Below, one piece after another: positions 51,301-63,900 of a DNA stretch of 64,000 bases. Within the stretch, counting starts at the first letter, position 1, and each line of letters starts with the position of its first letter. The DNA comes from Paguma larvata (lineage: Eukaryota > Chordata > Mammalia > Carnivora > Viverridae): assembly GCA_030068075.1 (NCBI GenBank), contig CM057841.1:2974565-3038564 (forward strand). The letters are read 5' to 3'. The notes under the pieces were generated by a model, which saw only the letters and a program-made list of their open reading frames with translations, did not search any database and had not been told where the DNA came from. Position numbers and translations under genes: made by a program.

Positions 51301-54292
51301 ACACAGAATCCAAATCAGGCTACCGGCTCTGAGCTGTCAGTACAGAGCCCAAAGCGGGGTTCGAACTCACAAGCTGTGAGATCCTGACCTGAGCGGAAGT
51401 CAGATGCCCAACTGACTGAGCCACCCAGGCGCCCTGCTTTTGACTATTTTTAACACAGTCAATACATTTCAATAGTTGCCAAAACCTGCTATCTATTTGG
51501 GTAAAAAAAAAAAAAAAAAAAAAAAAGTTGTATCTGTACCTCAGACCAGTCCCCAAAACCAATTCCAGTACTGATTAAAGCCCTGCATTGTTTTATTTTG
51601 TTTTGTTTTATTGTCAAAGTATGAGAAAAAAATAAAGGAAAATATATTTGTCTTGGGGGTAGAGAAAGCTATCTTAAAATATAAAACAAAAAATTCAGGA
51701 GAGACAAGGTTAATTAACCTGGACAGCAACAGCCTTGACAGCAATTCATTAATCGCCTAGATTAAGAGTAAGGAAGGAGGGGCACCTACGTGGCTCCGTT
51801 GGTTGTCTGACTTCAGCTTAGGTCAAGATCTTGCAGTTCGTGAGTTTGAGCCCCACATCAGGCTCGCTGCTGTCGGTGCAGAGCCCGCTTCAGATCCTTT
51901 GTCTCTTTCTCTCTCTCTGCCCCTTCCCCACTTGCTCTCTCTCTCTCTCTCTCTCAAAAGTAGATAAACATTAAAAAAAAAGGATAGAAAGAAATTCCAA
52001 ACCCAACCAAGTTGAAAACTGGACAAATCACATGAATGAGGCAGAATACAGAAGAGGAAGTCTAACAGATGAAAACACATGGAGGGCGGGGGGGGGGAAG
52101 TTGCTTAATGTTAGTAGTAATCATTGAAAACAAAACAACAGTTAAGAACAGTTAAGATTTTCTTTTTCTTTTTACCTATCAGATTGTCAAAAACTTAAAC
52201 AATGGTTTATATTCAGTTTGGGTGAAGACAGAGTGAAACAAGCACTTAGGGCACCTTCTGAGAAGGCAGTGTGTCCATTTCTACCAAAATACACACAGGA
52301 AATGACAAACAACCTGATTATTCCTGTTCCGCCCTACACAAATGTAGGTAACATGGTCATCAAAACCTCACACCAGAGCACTTGCTGAACCATTGATTGG
52401 GGTAGGGACGCGAAGGACGCTGGAAACAACCTAAATATACATCAGTAGGGCCAAATAGAATCCTACCTACCATACATCAGCAAATGTTAAACAGCAGTTA
52501 AAAAAAAAAGAAGTTAGTTACAATAATACGGAAACGTCTGCAACAGAGATCGGGAAGCGGAAAATGTAAGCTGCAGAACAGTGCGGGTCATGAAATATCC
52601 ATTTTGCCTTGGCAAGAAAACAAGTAAGTATATAAATACGTACATGTGTCTGAATGCATGGGGACTTTTTAAATAAGGATTCAGAGCTTACTTAAGGAAG
52701 AAGAGGAAGTGAAAGAGGGCGTTTCTAAGTCCTTTGGTAAAATTAATTTTTTAAACAATGAATATGTTAGTTTTATCATTTAAAAAATAAGAATTTAAAA
52801 TAAGTTGATAGCCGAGGTATCAGTCGTTTCCCAGGCCATTCTTACTTGAAGCTGTAGTGGAGTGGGGGAGGTTTGAGGGAAAGAAGAGATCTCACAAATC
52901 AGAAAACTTGAAAAGAGGGGCGCCTGGGCGGCTCAGCCGTCTGAACACCCGACTTCGGCTCAGGTCATAATCTCACGGTTTGTGGGTTCGAGCCCTGCGT
53001 TGGGCTTCTGGCTGACAGTGTGGTGCTTGCTTGGGATTCTCTCTCCCTCTCCCTCTCTCTCTCTCTCTGCCTCTCCCCCGACTCGACTCGTGCTTTCTCT
53101 CTCTCTCAAAATAAGTAAAAGAAAGGAAGGGAAAGAAAGAAAAGAAAAGAAAACCTGTAAAGAAACCCAAAGCTATCTCAGGGTGGAGAATCTTACTCTT
53201 GTGGATATAGGCTTCCCAATGGCAGGATAGTCGACATTGCCAGAGATCCTGTTTTTTGAGCCCTGCACTATGCCAAGCTCTGAGCCAAGGGTTTTTAAAT
53301 TAATTTTTAAAATACTCGCTCCAGGCTCTAAACTGTCAGCAGAGAGCCCAATGCAGGGCTTGAACTCATGAACCATGAGATCATGGCCTGAGCCAAAGTC
53401 AGATGCTTAACTGACAGAGCCACCAAAATAAAATCTGAGTAGTTGGAAAGTGGGTGTCACCAGCATACAGGTGAACGGATGGAGGGTATTACTCACCAGT
53501 TGGCGTGATGTCTGCATCACACAGAGGCCCTGTAGAAGGTGGAGGGGCTAAGTCTTTCCAAAGCCCTAGGCTGCTGCCATCCCTGTCTCATTGTGAAACC
53601 AGGACCCTAAGTCCCCAGGCCCTCCTTCTTCTGGGAAACAAGGTCTTACCTCTCTCAGTAGCCGTAACTGCAGACTTCAATCCCCACCTACTTCAGAAGC
53701 CTGAAGGCCAGCCCCAGCCCCCTCTTGCCTCTACACCCAGTATTCAGGCCCTTGGACTACCTCCTGCTTTTCCAGGAGACAGTAATCTGAGCCCACAGGG
53801 TCTCCTCCCTGGGGGTCAGGAGTCTGGGCCCCCAGCTCCCTTCTACCCAGAGACCCAAGTGGTCTGCCTTCATCCCCTCCCACATAAGAATCTAGGATTC
53901 TACACTTGCTGTCCCCAGGAGTTCAGGTACCCTAGCACCCTCCTGCCTCGAGACCCAGGGAATCTTGTCCCCACGCCCTCCTCTTCCCTTCCAGAAACAG
54001 GAATTCAGGGCCCATGTGTCCTCCTGCTTTAAGACCCAAGGACTGGGCCCCCTGCCCTATCCCTTTATTCTGGCCTAGAATTCGGGACCGTCAACTAGTG
54101 CTGCCTGACTATCCTGTACCTGCCCTCGGGGAGACTCCGTGGCCCTCTTCCTTGCCCCATACCTGCACCCCACCCCCCAGACAGGCTCTCCAGAGCCTAT
54201 CTCTCTGCACCCCAGCCAGCCTGGGACCCAGGGAGAAGGGGGTGGAGCAGCTCACAGAGGGTCAGCAGCTGGAGGATCAGAGCCAGAGTCAT
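48178..54292 (-). CDS. OSCAR: OSCAR, osteoclast-associated Ig-like receptor (complete)
   Basis: Collagen-binding surface receptor of osteoclasts and myeloid cells that signals through the FcR gamma chain. Exons on the minus strand: 54256..54292, 53497..53529, 50710..51009, 49479..49760 and 48178..48314. They total 789 bases and 262 residues. All junctions are GT/AG, phase 1 throughout. Residues 1-18 or so are the signal peptide (MTLALILQLLTLWPLC). Ig1 is about 24-123 (VNVTLSC ... YHCCYRR) and Ig2 about 124-217 (ANVSLRC ... YSCYYHT). The TM segment has Arg231 (GNLVRLGVAG), the FcR gamma contact, and the tail ends DWRSRTRIPCSIRP. Residue agreement with human OSCAR is high along the whole length. 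The last intron holds a GC-rich minisatellite and intron 3 a long pyrimidine tract. An AATAAT-like poly(A) signal may lie near 48072; it is not canonical. Confidence 0.96.
48430..49440. repeat. G-rich minisatellite in the last OSCAR intron
   Basis: About 1 kb of imperfect tandem units of roughly 35-40 bases built from GGGATGGGG, AGGAGGGGCTGGGG and CCCGGACC. It keeps reading frames open on both strands, producing Pro-rich (minus) and Gly/Trp-rich (plus) open frames of up to 378 codons that are not genes. Confidence 0.92.
49479..49760 (-). CDS. OSCAR: OSCAR exon 4 (Ig2)
   Basis: 282 bases, phase 1 to 1; acceptor CCCTGCAG, donor GTGAGG. Very GC-rich. Begins DELPRPSLVALPGPVV as in human. Confidence 0.95.
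49790..50320. repeat. Long pyrimidine-rich tract in OSCAR intron 3
   Basis: Plus strand is overwhelmingly C and T (CCTCC, CTCCCT) for about 300 bases, then a looser CT-rich stretch. Open frames across it are compositional only. Confidence 0.8.
50710..51009 (-). CDS. OSCAR: OSCAR exon 3 (Ig1)
   Basis: 300 bases, phase 1 to 1; acceptor TTATTCAG, donor GTGAGG. Contains PQPAWRFALFK and ELAEFFLEEVTPAQGG, matching human OSCAR. Confidence 0.96.
51233..51435 (-). mobile_element. Feliform tRNA-type SINE
   Basis: Inverted; ends GAGCCACCCAGGCGCCC. In OSCAR intron 2. Confidence 0.92.
51503..51527. repeat. A-run
   Basis: About 24 consecutive A following TGGGT; no recognisable element body attached. Confidence 0.85.
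51779..51982 (+). mobile_element. Feliform tRNA-type SINE
   Basis: Head GGGGCACCTACGTGGCTCCG; diverged. Confidence 0.88.
52170..52640 (+). mobile_element. Old LINE fragment
   Basis: Decayed L1-like 3' blocks ('gctggaaacaacctaaatat', 'catcagtagggccaaataga'). Non-coding; assignment uncertain. Confidence 0.4.
52917..53115 (+). mobile_element. Feliform tRNA-type SINE
   Basis: Head GGGGCGCCTGGGCGGCTCAG; tail merges into a GAAAGGAAAG-rich stretch to 53150. Confidence 0.9.
53290..53425 (-). mobile_element. Truncated SINE
   Basis: Inverted copy lacking the TC block; ends ACAGAGCCACC. Confidence 0.75.
53497..53529 (-). CDS. OSCAR: OSCAR exon 2 (33-bp mini-exon)
   Basis: Acceptor TTCTACAG, donor GTGAGT. 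Encodes WPLCDADITPT across the split codons, close to human WPLCHTDITPS. Human isoforms lacking this exon are known, so skipping in the cat is plausible. Confidence 0.93.
54256..54292 (-). CDS. OSCAR: OSCAR exon 1 (signal peptide start)
   Basis: ATG in CACCATGA context; encodes MTLALILQLLTL plus one base, then donor GTGAGC. The frame is open upstream with another Met, but that would be an untypical N-terminal extension. Confidence 0.93.
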
Positions 54293-54519
54293 GGTGGGTA
54301 GATCTCGGCTGGAGCAGAAGTAGGAGCCAGGGCTCAGGCGTGCCCTGTAACGTCTCAGGAAATGCAATATCAGAAAGCCAGAGCTCTGTTTAAGGAAGAG
54401 AGGAGGGAAGTGGGGGCCTCTGGGTGACAGAGTCACAGCCCCATGGTGCTGTGGAAAATGCTGGGAGAACAGGTAGTCATAACCAGCTCACTAATTAATT
54501 TAAAAAAAAAAGAAAAAGA

Positions 54520-54640
54520 AAAAACTAGCATTTATTATGCGCGGACCCTGTGCTGCGCTATTCTGGGGGCACAGAGAGGAGTTAGACCCCATCACTGCCC
54601 AAGAGCAGCTCCCAGTCTGATGTAAAGAGAGAGGCCGACC
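54520..54640 (+). mobile_element. MIR or MIR-like fragment
   Basis: 'ctagcatttattatgcgcgg' and 'ggcacagagaggagttagac' blocks; diverged. Confidence 0.45.
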
Positions 54641-54653
54641 AGGTGAGTTAATA

Positions 54654-54691
54654 AATAAGGAAGGAAGGAAGGAAATAAATAAATAAATAAA
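54654..54691. repeat. (AAGG)n(AAAT)n microsatellite
   Basis: Three to four AAGG units followed by about four AAAT units between the OSCAR start and the NDUFA3 promoter. Confidence 0.85.
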
Positions 54692-54989
54692 GGGGAGCTA
54701 CCATGGAGGCCACATATGGCGCTAAGAAAATCCACAGAAGGCCCCTAACCCTTCTGGGATGAGAGTTAAAGCTTCCAGGACGAACTGATATTGAGCTGCG
54801 ACCTCAAAGGATTTGTCCTCTCCCAGCCTGCGTTTCTCCATCTATAAAATGGGCTTTCGGTGTAAATTCTAAAATGAGGACTGTTGCATTCTGCCTTAGG
54901 TGGGTTGCAGCTGGAGGACTGGGAATACACCTCCTGAGTGACTCCTAGGAGAAACAAGTAGGTTTGCACTTAAACCTGCAACGCCGCCT

Positions 54990-55218
54990 CCTTTCTCGCC
55001 ACGGCTTTGGACAGCTGTTCTGCGCCAGTGCGCACGCGCGGACCCAGACTGCGGAGCCGCGCGCGAGGACCACAGCTCCCGGGGTGCTCCGCGTCCTCGC
55101 CACGCCCCTAGACGGCTGCTCTTTGCCAGTGCGCACGTGCAGACTCAGCGAAGCCTCCGGCGCAGGGACCACAACTCCCGGAGGGCTCCGCGCTCTTGCC
55201 GCTGCCGCCGCGACCAAG
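54990..55218 (+). promoter_or_regulatory. NDUFA3 CpG-rich promoter with a tandem duplication
   Basis: Two head-to-tail units of about 100 bases begin with CTCGCCACG at 54995 and 55096. Each carries an NRF1-like site (TGCGCACGCGC at 55029; TGCGCACGTGC at 55130) and a ZNF143-type GGACCACARCTCCC box (55067 and 55166). Many CpGs and no TATA box. NRF1 control is known for many nuclear respiratory-chain genes, so this is likely the core promoter; the transcription start is not determined. Confidence 0.75.
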
Positions 55219-57668
<2,450 letters not shown>

Positions 57669-57709
57669 GGACCTCGGGTGACGTGGAGGAGGTCCCCTCC
57701 CTTGTGGCC

Positions 57710-57715
57710 AATAAA
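57710..57715 (+). promoter_or_regulatory. NDUFA3 poly(A) signal
   Basis: AATAAA 42 bases after the stop codon, with a TGTGTGTG element about 35 bases downstream. Confidence 0.85.
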
Positions 57716-57801
57716 ATGCGAAAAGCAACCCCAGAATCTGAGCGTGTGTGTGATCAGAGGTGGAGACAGTAGGCGGTGGCCAAGGCAAGTCTGTGGGTCT
57801 G

Positions 57802-57807
57802 TTTATT
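57802..57807 (-). promoter_or_regulatory. TFPT poly(A) signal
   Basis: TTTATT on the plus strand (AATAAA on minus), 12 bases past the TFPT stop codon; a very short 3' UTR. Confidence 0.75.
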
Positions 57808-57818
57808 GGGGGCGGGGG

Positions 57819-57938
57819 TCAGTCAAAGGGGGGACTGGCTAGCGTGGGGTAGGGCAGCAGTTTGTCTGGCCCCCGAGAAACCCAGCTGGAGTCCAGGGCC
57901 TCATCTGCTTCGAAGCCAAAATCTTCCTCGACCTTAAT
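57819..57938 (-). CDS. TFPT: TFPT last exon
   Basis: 120 bases after acceptor CCCCCCCAG; encodes [18 protein letters not shown] to the stop. Confidence 0.95.
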
Positions 57939-60900
57939 CTGGGGGGGAGAAGGGCAGCCATAAGCAGGCCCGGGACCTGGAGAAAGGCCGCTGGCCTCGC
58001 CATTTGCCTCCTCAGACAACCTCAGGCACCTCGGAGGGAACCCCAACACCCCTGCCTTCCCTTCCACCCGTGCTCTCTGACCCGCCCCTCTCCTCTGTTC
58101 CCAGCGTGCTCCAGTCCTCCTTCCTCTTCCACCCGAGTCCTCACCTGACTTTTCCCAGCTCTTTCTCCTCCCTACCCCTCCCGGCTCCTGCAGCCCCACC
58201 TGCTTCCGCCAGCAGCACTGTCACAACCCAGGAGCCCTGGTCCCACCTGCACCGGGGCCAGTTCTGGAGTCAGCACAGCTCCGGCTCGCCGTCCATCCCG
58301 GGGTGCTCGCCGCCGCTTGCGCCCGCTGGGCCCCTCACCAGGGGTTGGGCTGCTGGGTTCCGGGGGTGCAGGTGTCCTTCGGGGCGGGGACAGGCCCTCC
58401 TTCTCTGGGGGCTCGTTCTCGGCGTTGCCGGGGGTAGGAGCATCTGTGCCCTGGCTGCCCTCGTCCTGCTGGGGGGGGGAAGGGGCGGCAGGTGAAGGCT
58501 GCGTCCCAGCGGCTGGGCCCGCCCAGCCCGCCGGGAGGCCGCGCTCACCTCCAGCACGATGGTGAGCTGGCTGGCCCGGTAGTCATCGCCGTAGGCATCC
58601 AGCACTCTCATGAGGAACCTGCTCCGGAGAGAGGCCGCCAGGGGCACGGTGTCAGCGTCCGGTGGTTTGGGGAACGGGCACCTGACGGCCCGGCCCAATT
58701 CCAAAGCCAGGTCACCCTGGACCCAGAAGGTTCGGAGCTCCCAAGTCTCAGACCCGAGTGCCTCGACCTGCCCAGCCGGTGGGACCCTGGGCCGCACAAG
58801 GTGACCTCAGTGCCCTGTCTCCTGCTCTGTCAACAGGACACGACAACCCTGAGTGGGCGGGTGGCCACGAGGGTGACAATGAAGCTAGACCGTGGCATCT
58901 CCGAGTCCTCAGTGTGTGCATGCTCAGGGAACATTCCGGCGTCGGCTGTGTTCTTTATGAGGAACTGAAGGATTAGAGAAAGGCAGGCCGACGTTCGGGG
59001 CACTCCTGCTGATGCTGCCTTCTCCGCTTCCCCTGTCCCGGCCTCGGCCTCGAGAGAGAGTTTGGGTTCTTTGTTTGTTTGTTTAAGCTCTGAACGCTGC
59101 CTGTAGGCCAGCGCCTGGGCTGAGCGTGGATCACGCAGTCGCTTTACAAGTGTGTCCACACCAGGCTCTGCACCCGTGTCTCAGCGCTAGGGGTGCATCG
59201 AGGAGCCAGACAACATCCCCGTGCACACTGAGCGGGATTTGTGGGGGACCACCAGCCGACCAGCAGAACAGCGCAAGCTGCAGGGCGCCTGGGCGGCTCG
59301 GTCCGCTAAACGTCCGACTCTTGGATTTCGGCTCGGGTCATGATCTCCGAGTCACGGGATGGAGCCCTGCGTCAGGCTCCGCGGGCTGACAGCGCAGAGC
59401 CTGCATGGGATTCTCTCTTCCTCTCCTCCACCCCTCCCCTGCTAGCGCACTGCTTGCTCTAAAATAAGAAAAAGCGAGCTGGAAAGTAGGAAGGAGAACA
59501 AAGGACGCTTGGAAGGGGGCTTGAAACCTCGAAAGGATGGTGGTGGCGGCCTCACGGAGAAGGCGAGGGAGCGGCAGGGAAGCCTGTCTGGTGGGAGGCA
59601 CAGGGAGTCCAGCGGCCCTGAGGCGGGAGCAGCGGGGTGCCTGGGGCTCACTGGGCTGAGACCCTCTGTGGGGTTCCGAGCAGAGAAGGGACTTGGTCCG
59701 ACTTACGTCTTATCTTATTTTTTTTTTTAACGTGAAAAGTATTTTTTAAAAATTGTGGTAAGACATTCATCACATACGATTTGCCAGCGTAACCGTTTTT
59801 GAGCGTGCAGCTTTGTGGCATTAAGCACATTCATACTGTGGTGCAACCGTCACCTGCCATCTGACCACCAGGACCCGCTTCATCTTCCCGGAAAGAAACT
59901 CCGCCCCATTAAACAGCTCCCCGCCCCTCTGCCACTGGCCACCACCGTTCCCCTTTCCGCCCCATGACAGCCTCGTATGGACGGGAACACGCAGTGTCTT
60001 GTCCTTCTGGGATGGTCTTGCTTCCCTGAGCATAACGTCGTCACGCACGGTGTGGCCTGTGGCGGGATTTGCTTCCTTTTTTAGACTGAATCATACTCTC
60101 ATGTGGAGACCACATTCTGCTGGTCCACACGGGTGCTTGGGGCCTTCCGCGTTTAGGCTCCTGGGCATACCGTTACGATCCTGGGTGTGCGTCCATCTAC
60201 TGGTGACCTGCTTCCGACTGTTTCGGGGGCACGCTGCGAAATGGGATCGCTAGATAACATGGTAATTCTCTTCTTAAATTTGGGGGCGCTGCCTTACCAC
60301 TTTTACACACTGGCATGTCTTACTTTTTTTTTGAGAGAGCACACGCACACGGGAGGGGCAGAGAGAGGGAGAGAGAATCCCAAGCAGGCTCTGCACTGTC
60401 AGCACAGAGCCTGACGCGGGGGGTCGATCCCACGACCCTGTGATCTGGACCTGAGCCAAAATCAAGTTCCCACACTGCTGGTCCGGGGGCCGCACGGCGA
60501 GAAGCACAGGGCTGAGCCCCAGATAAACGGTTCGGACGGTGAACTGCCCCGACTGCTAAGGCAAGTTGAGCAGCTACAGACACTGTCCCAGCCTTGCAAT
60601 GTTTTAGCCATGCGGCCGCCCCTTCCTTTCAGAAGCTCTCTTGTATCTACCGTAAAGAGGATTTTGGCTGATGGTATGAACGGAAAAGAGGTTCACCCAG
60701 GGTGTTGTGACAGGACCCGGAGAGGCTAAGAGGCCGGGGAGAGGGTGGCAGGAATTGGATGAGGAGCCTTGTTCCTGAGCCCAGGGCGCTGGCATCCTGG
60801 GTCTGTTCTGAGGGCGCGGCAGATGAGGGGGTGACAGGAAGCAGCAGCCGGGAGAGGGCCCATTCTCCGCAGTGAGCAGGCGGGATGACGGGGCAAGATC

Positions 60901-63900
60901 AGGGTTAGTTCTGTGAAGAACCAGAAGTCACTGTCCAGTGGGCGGACACTGCCCAGAGCTGCACACAGGATTCGGGCGTTGGCGGTGTTTAGGTGGCCCT
61001 CGAGCCCGCGTGCTACGAGTGTTCAGGAAGTGCGCCCAGAACCTCCCTGCACCTGCACCGTCCACTGCAGTCACCACTGCCCACCTGCCGCCGTTGGGGG
61101 GGCACCGGCATGTGGCGACAGTGACACCAGAACGGGCATTTTGATGTCGTGAATTTTCTACTTCACCTCAATGAACTGAAGTTTATCCTGACAAATGTTA
61201 AGTTTCAACTTTAATGAAGTTTCCGGTTTAAGTCACCACCTGTGGGTACTCGACCCGGGCGGGGAAGTAGGCTCAGAGTCGCGCAGCCGCACTGGCACTG
61301 CCCGAAACCTAGTCCGAGGCTCGCCTCCTCCCTTCCTGCCCCGCCCCGCCCCGCAGTCACCCAGCCTGGCCTCTCCTGGGCCAGGAGCAGAGCCAGGGAG
61401 TCCGGCCAACATGCAGGGGGTTACCTCCGCTCCTGCTGAAGCCTCCGGGTTATCCTCTGCACCTGGTGGAGCCTGTTCAGGACCCGCTCGTTCACCTGCA
61501 GGGGGCAGCGGGGCGCACGGGTCACCCGGACCCCCCCCCCCAGCTCACCCCGCACGCGCCGCGACCCAGGGGCGGCCGTGCTGCCCCTCCCCCTCCATCC
61601 GCTCCACACCCACGGGCCTCCTCCTGTCCTGGGGCCTCCCCCACACCCCCCGCACAGCTCCCTCAAGTCTGAGCTCCCACGTTAGCAGTCAGGGAGTCCG
61701 CCCAGACCTTCTGCCACCCCTGCCCACCCCCCCCCCCCCCCCCCCCGCCCGGCCAGATCCTGGGGCCCAGCCCCTCCTTCCGGCTCCTTTCCTCCTCACT
61801 GCCTTCTCTCCCACTCGCTTCTCTTGCTCACTGTCCGTCTCCCCCACCGGGACATAGTTGGTGGACAGGGACTTGTGCCTGTGTCCCCGTGCCTTGAGCA
61901 GAGCCTGGCAGGGGGGGTGCTCCACAAATATTTGCTAAGTGCGTGACTTCTGTCGTGTAATGTGTCGCACGACACCACCCAGGCCGACTTGCTGGAGATG
62001 AGGCAGGAGGTGCCTACTTTAGGGCCATCAGAGAGGGGTGTGGGCCCAGACACAGACAAGCAGGTACTGCCTCTGGGTCAGGAGACCTGGGTTCTGATCC
62101 AGCCTGCCGCTTTGCTGGGTGACCTTGGGCCAGGTACTTAGAACCTCCCCGAGCCCCAGGTTTTGTATTTGTATAAACGGGAGTAACGCCACCACCTATT
62201 CCTAGTGGAGGGGTGGGGCCGGGAGCAAAGGCCAGCTCCGTTTCACCAAATGATGGAGTCCCTGTGGATCCCGGCATCCATGTGGTAAACAGGTCCCCGC
62301 TGCCAGCTGGGGGGGTGCGGGGGGGGGGCAGCAGGGAGCCTGGAGATGCCCCGGGGAAAGCCTCGGGCTGGCCTGGCACACTCCCCTACGACAGCAGTCC
62401 CTCTGAGGGCACCACCCGGGTACTGAAAAGCCCCGGCAACACGTTACCGCTGTCATTACTACTGTGGAGTCCCCGTGAGGAGTCCCCAGGGAGACAAGGA
62501 GAGCGGCGGTCAGGGAGGGGAGAAGGTCGGGGGAGCCGAAGGACAGTGCAGAGGCAACAGCGGTCTAGGTCCGAGATGTACCGGTGTCCGGTTCGGGAGG
62601 TTCCATCCCCCTGTCCCCTACCATCTAGTGGACGCCTACGCACATGCGCGCACGTGAAACCAAATAGCACATCGCGTCCTGCGCCCATCCTGGCTGCTGC
62701 TGGGTGTACACAGCTTCAGGGGAGGACGTTTTAGTACACGGAGCTGACTGCCTACACTGCTCCCTCCCACTTCGCCTGCGGCCCTCCAACATCTCCTGTC
62801 AGGGCAAACATCCTGCCAGCCCCCAGGTCGGGGGGCGGGGGGAGCCGAGGTCCTGCTCCAGGCGGCCCTGGGTGACCTGAGCATCCAGCCAGCCCCGGGG
62901 GACGCTCCAGGCAGCCCAGTGCACTCCTCATCCTAAGACGGCTTGAATGCCCGCTCTCGGTCTCCATCTACTCTGTCTCCTGACTCCCACTCCAGCTCCG
63001 ACCCCATCCCGTGTTGCCTGGACCACTATACCAGCCGCCCCTCTTCCAGCCCTCCCCATCACCACCGGGGCGGGTGGACGGTGTGCAGTCCTAACTCTCC
63101 CCGTACCTGCAGAACGTGCTTATTTGCACGTACGGTCTTCACAGAGGTGGTAGACTCAAACGAGGTCAGTAAGTGGTCACTAATCCAGCCTGACTGTGTC
63201 CTTCCCAACGGAGGAAGTCGGGGCACAGAGAGGCATGCACGGGGAGAACGCCACGTGAAGGGAGAGATCTACCAGTCAGAGCGCACGACAGTTGCCAGCA
63301 AGCAAGCCTGCTGCAGGGCAAGGTCAGCTTCCCTTCCAGCCTCCAGAACTACATCACGGTGCCTCGCTGTCACTTAGCACGCAGTGTGTGGTACTTGGTT
63401 ATGGCAGGCCTGAGACACTAATACGACCCAGCTCGGTCTTTCAAACACCCAGACCCGAGCCTGTCCCTCCCCCATTTGAAAACTTTCAGCAGCTCCCCCT
63501 CACTTCAAAACAAAACCAAACCCACGCTTCGTGCCTTGGTGTTCCTGGCCTCTCTAGGTCTGGCCCCTGCCGAAGGCGCTCTCCTCATATCACCAAGGAG
63601 GTTGATACTGTGATGCGTCTGGGGCAGGAGCCATGGGGATGGAGAGAAGGATCCAAGGGAGAGCTCAAGAGGCAGGATGGATGGACAGGACGTGAGAGCC
63701 TGAAGCGAGGGGTAAGGAAGACTTGGAAAGCTTCAGTGGGGAACATCAGCGGCGCCGTCGGAAACATCAGTGAGCTGATCTGGGAGGTCAGGGTGGAGAG
63801 CCCTCTGCTCTCCAGATGCCTTGCCCGTGCCGGCGCTTAACAGGCGCAGAGTAAACGAACCGTGAGTGAATGAGTGAATTAAAAGGTTACTCCGCTAGGT

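Noticed and set aside
53505..54032. 175-codon plus-strand frame antisense to the OSCAR 5' region
   Set aside because: Proline-rich intron sequence; no domain, and OSCAR exon 2 lies on the opposite strand at its edge.
62943..63840. Frames of 144 and 182 codons at the right end
   Set aside because: Within a TFPT intron, no family resemblance, not bounded by convincing splice sites.
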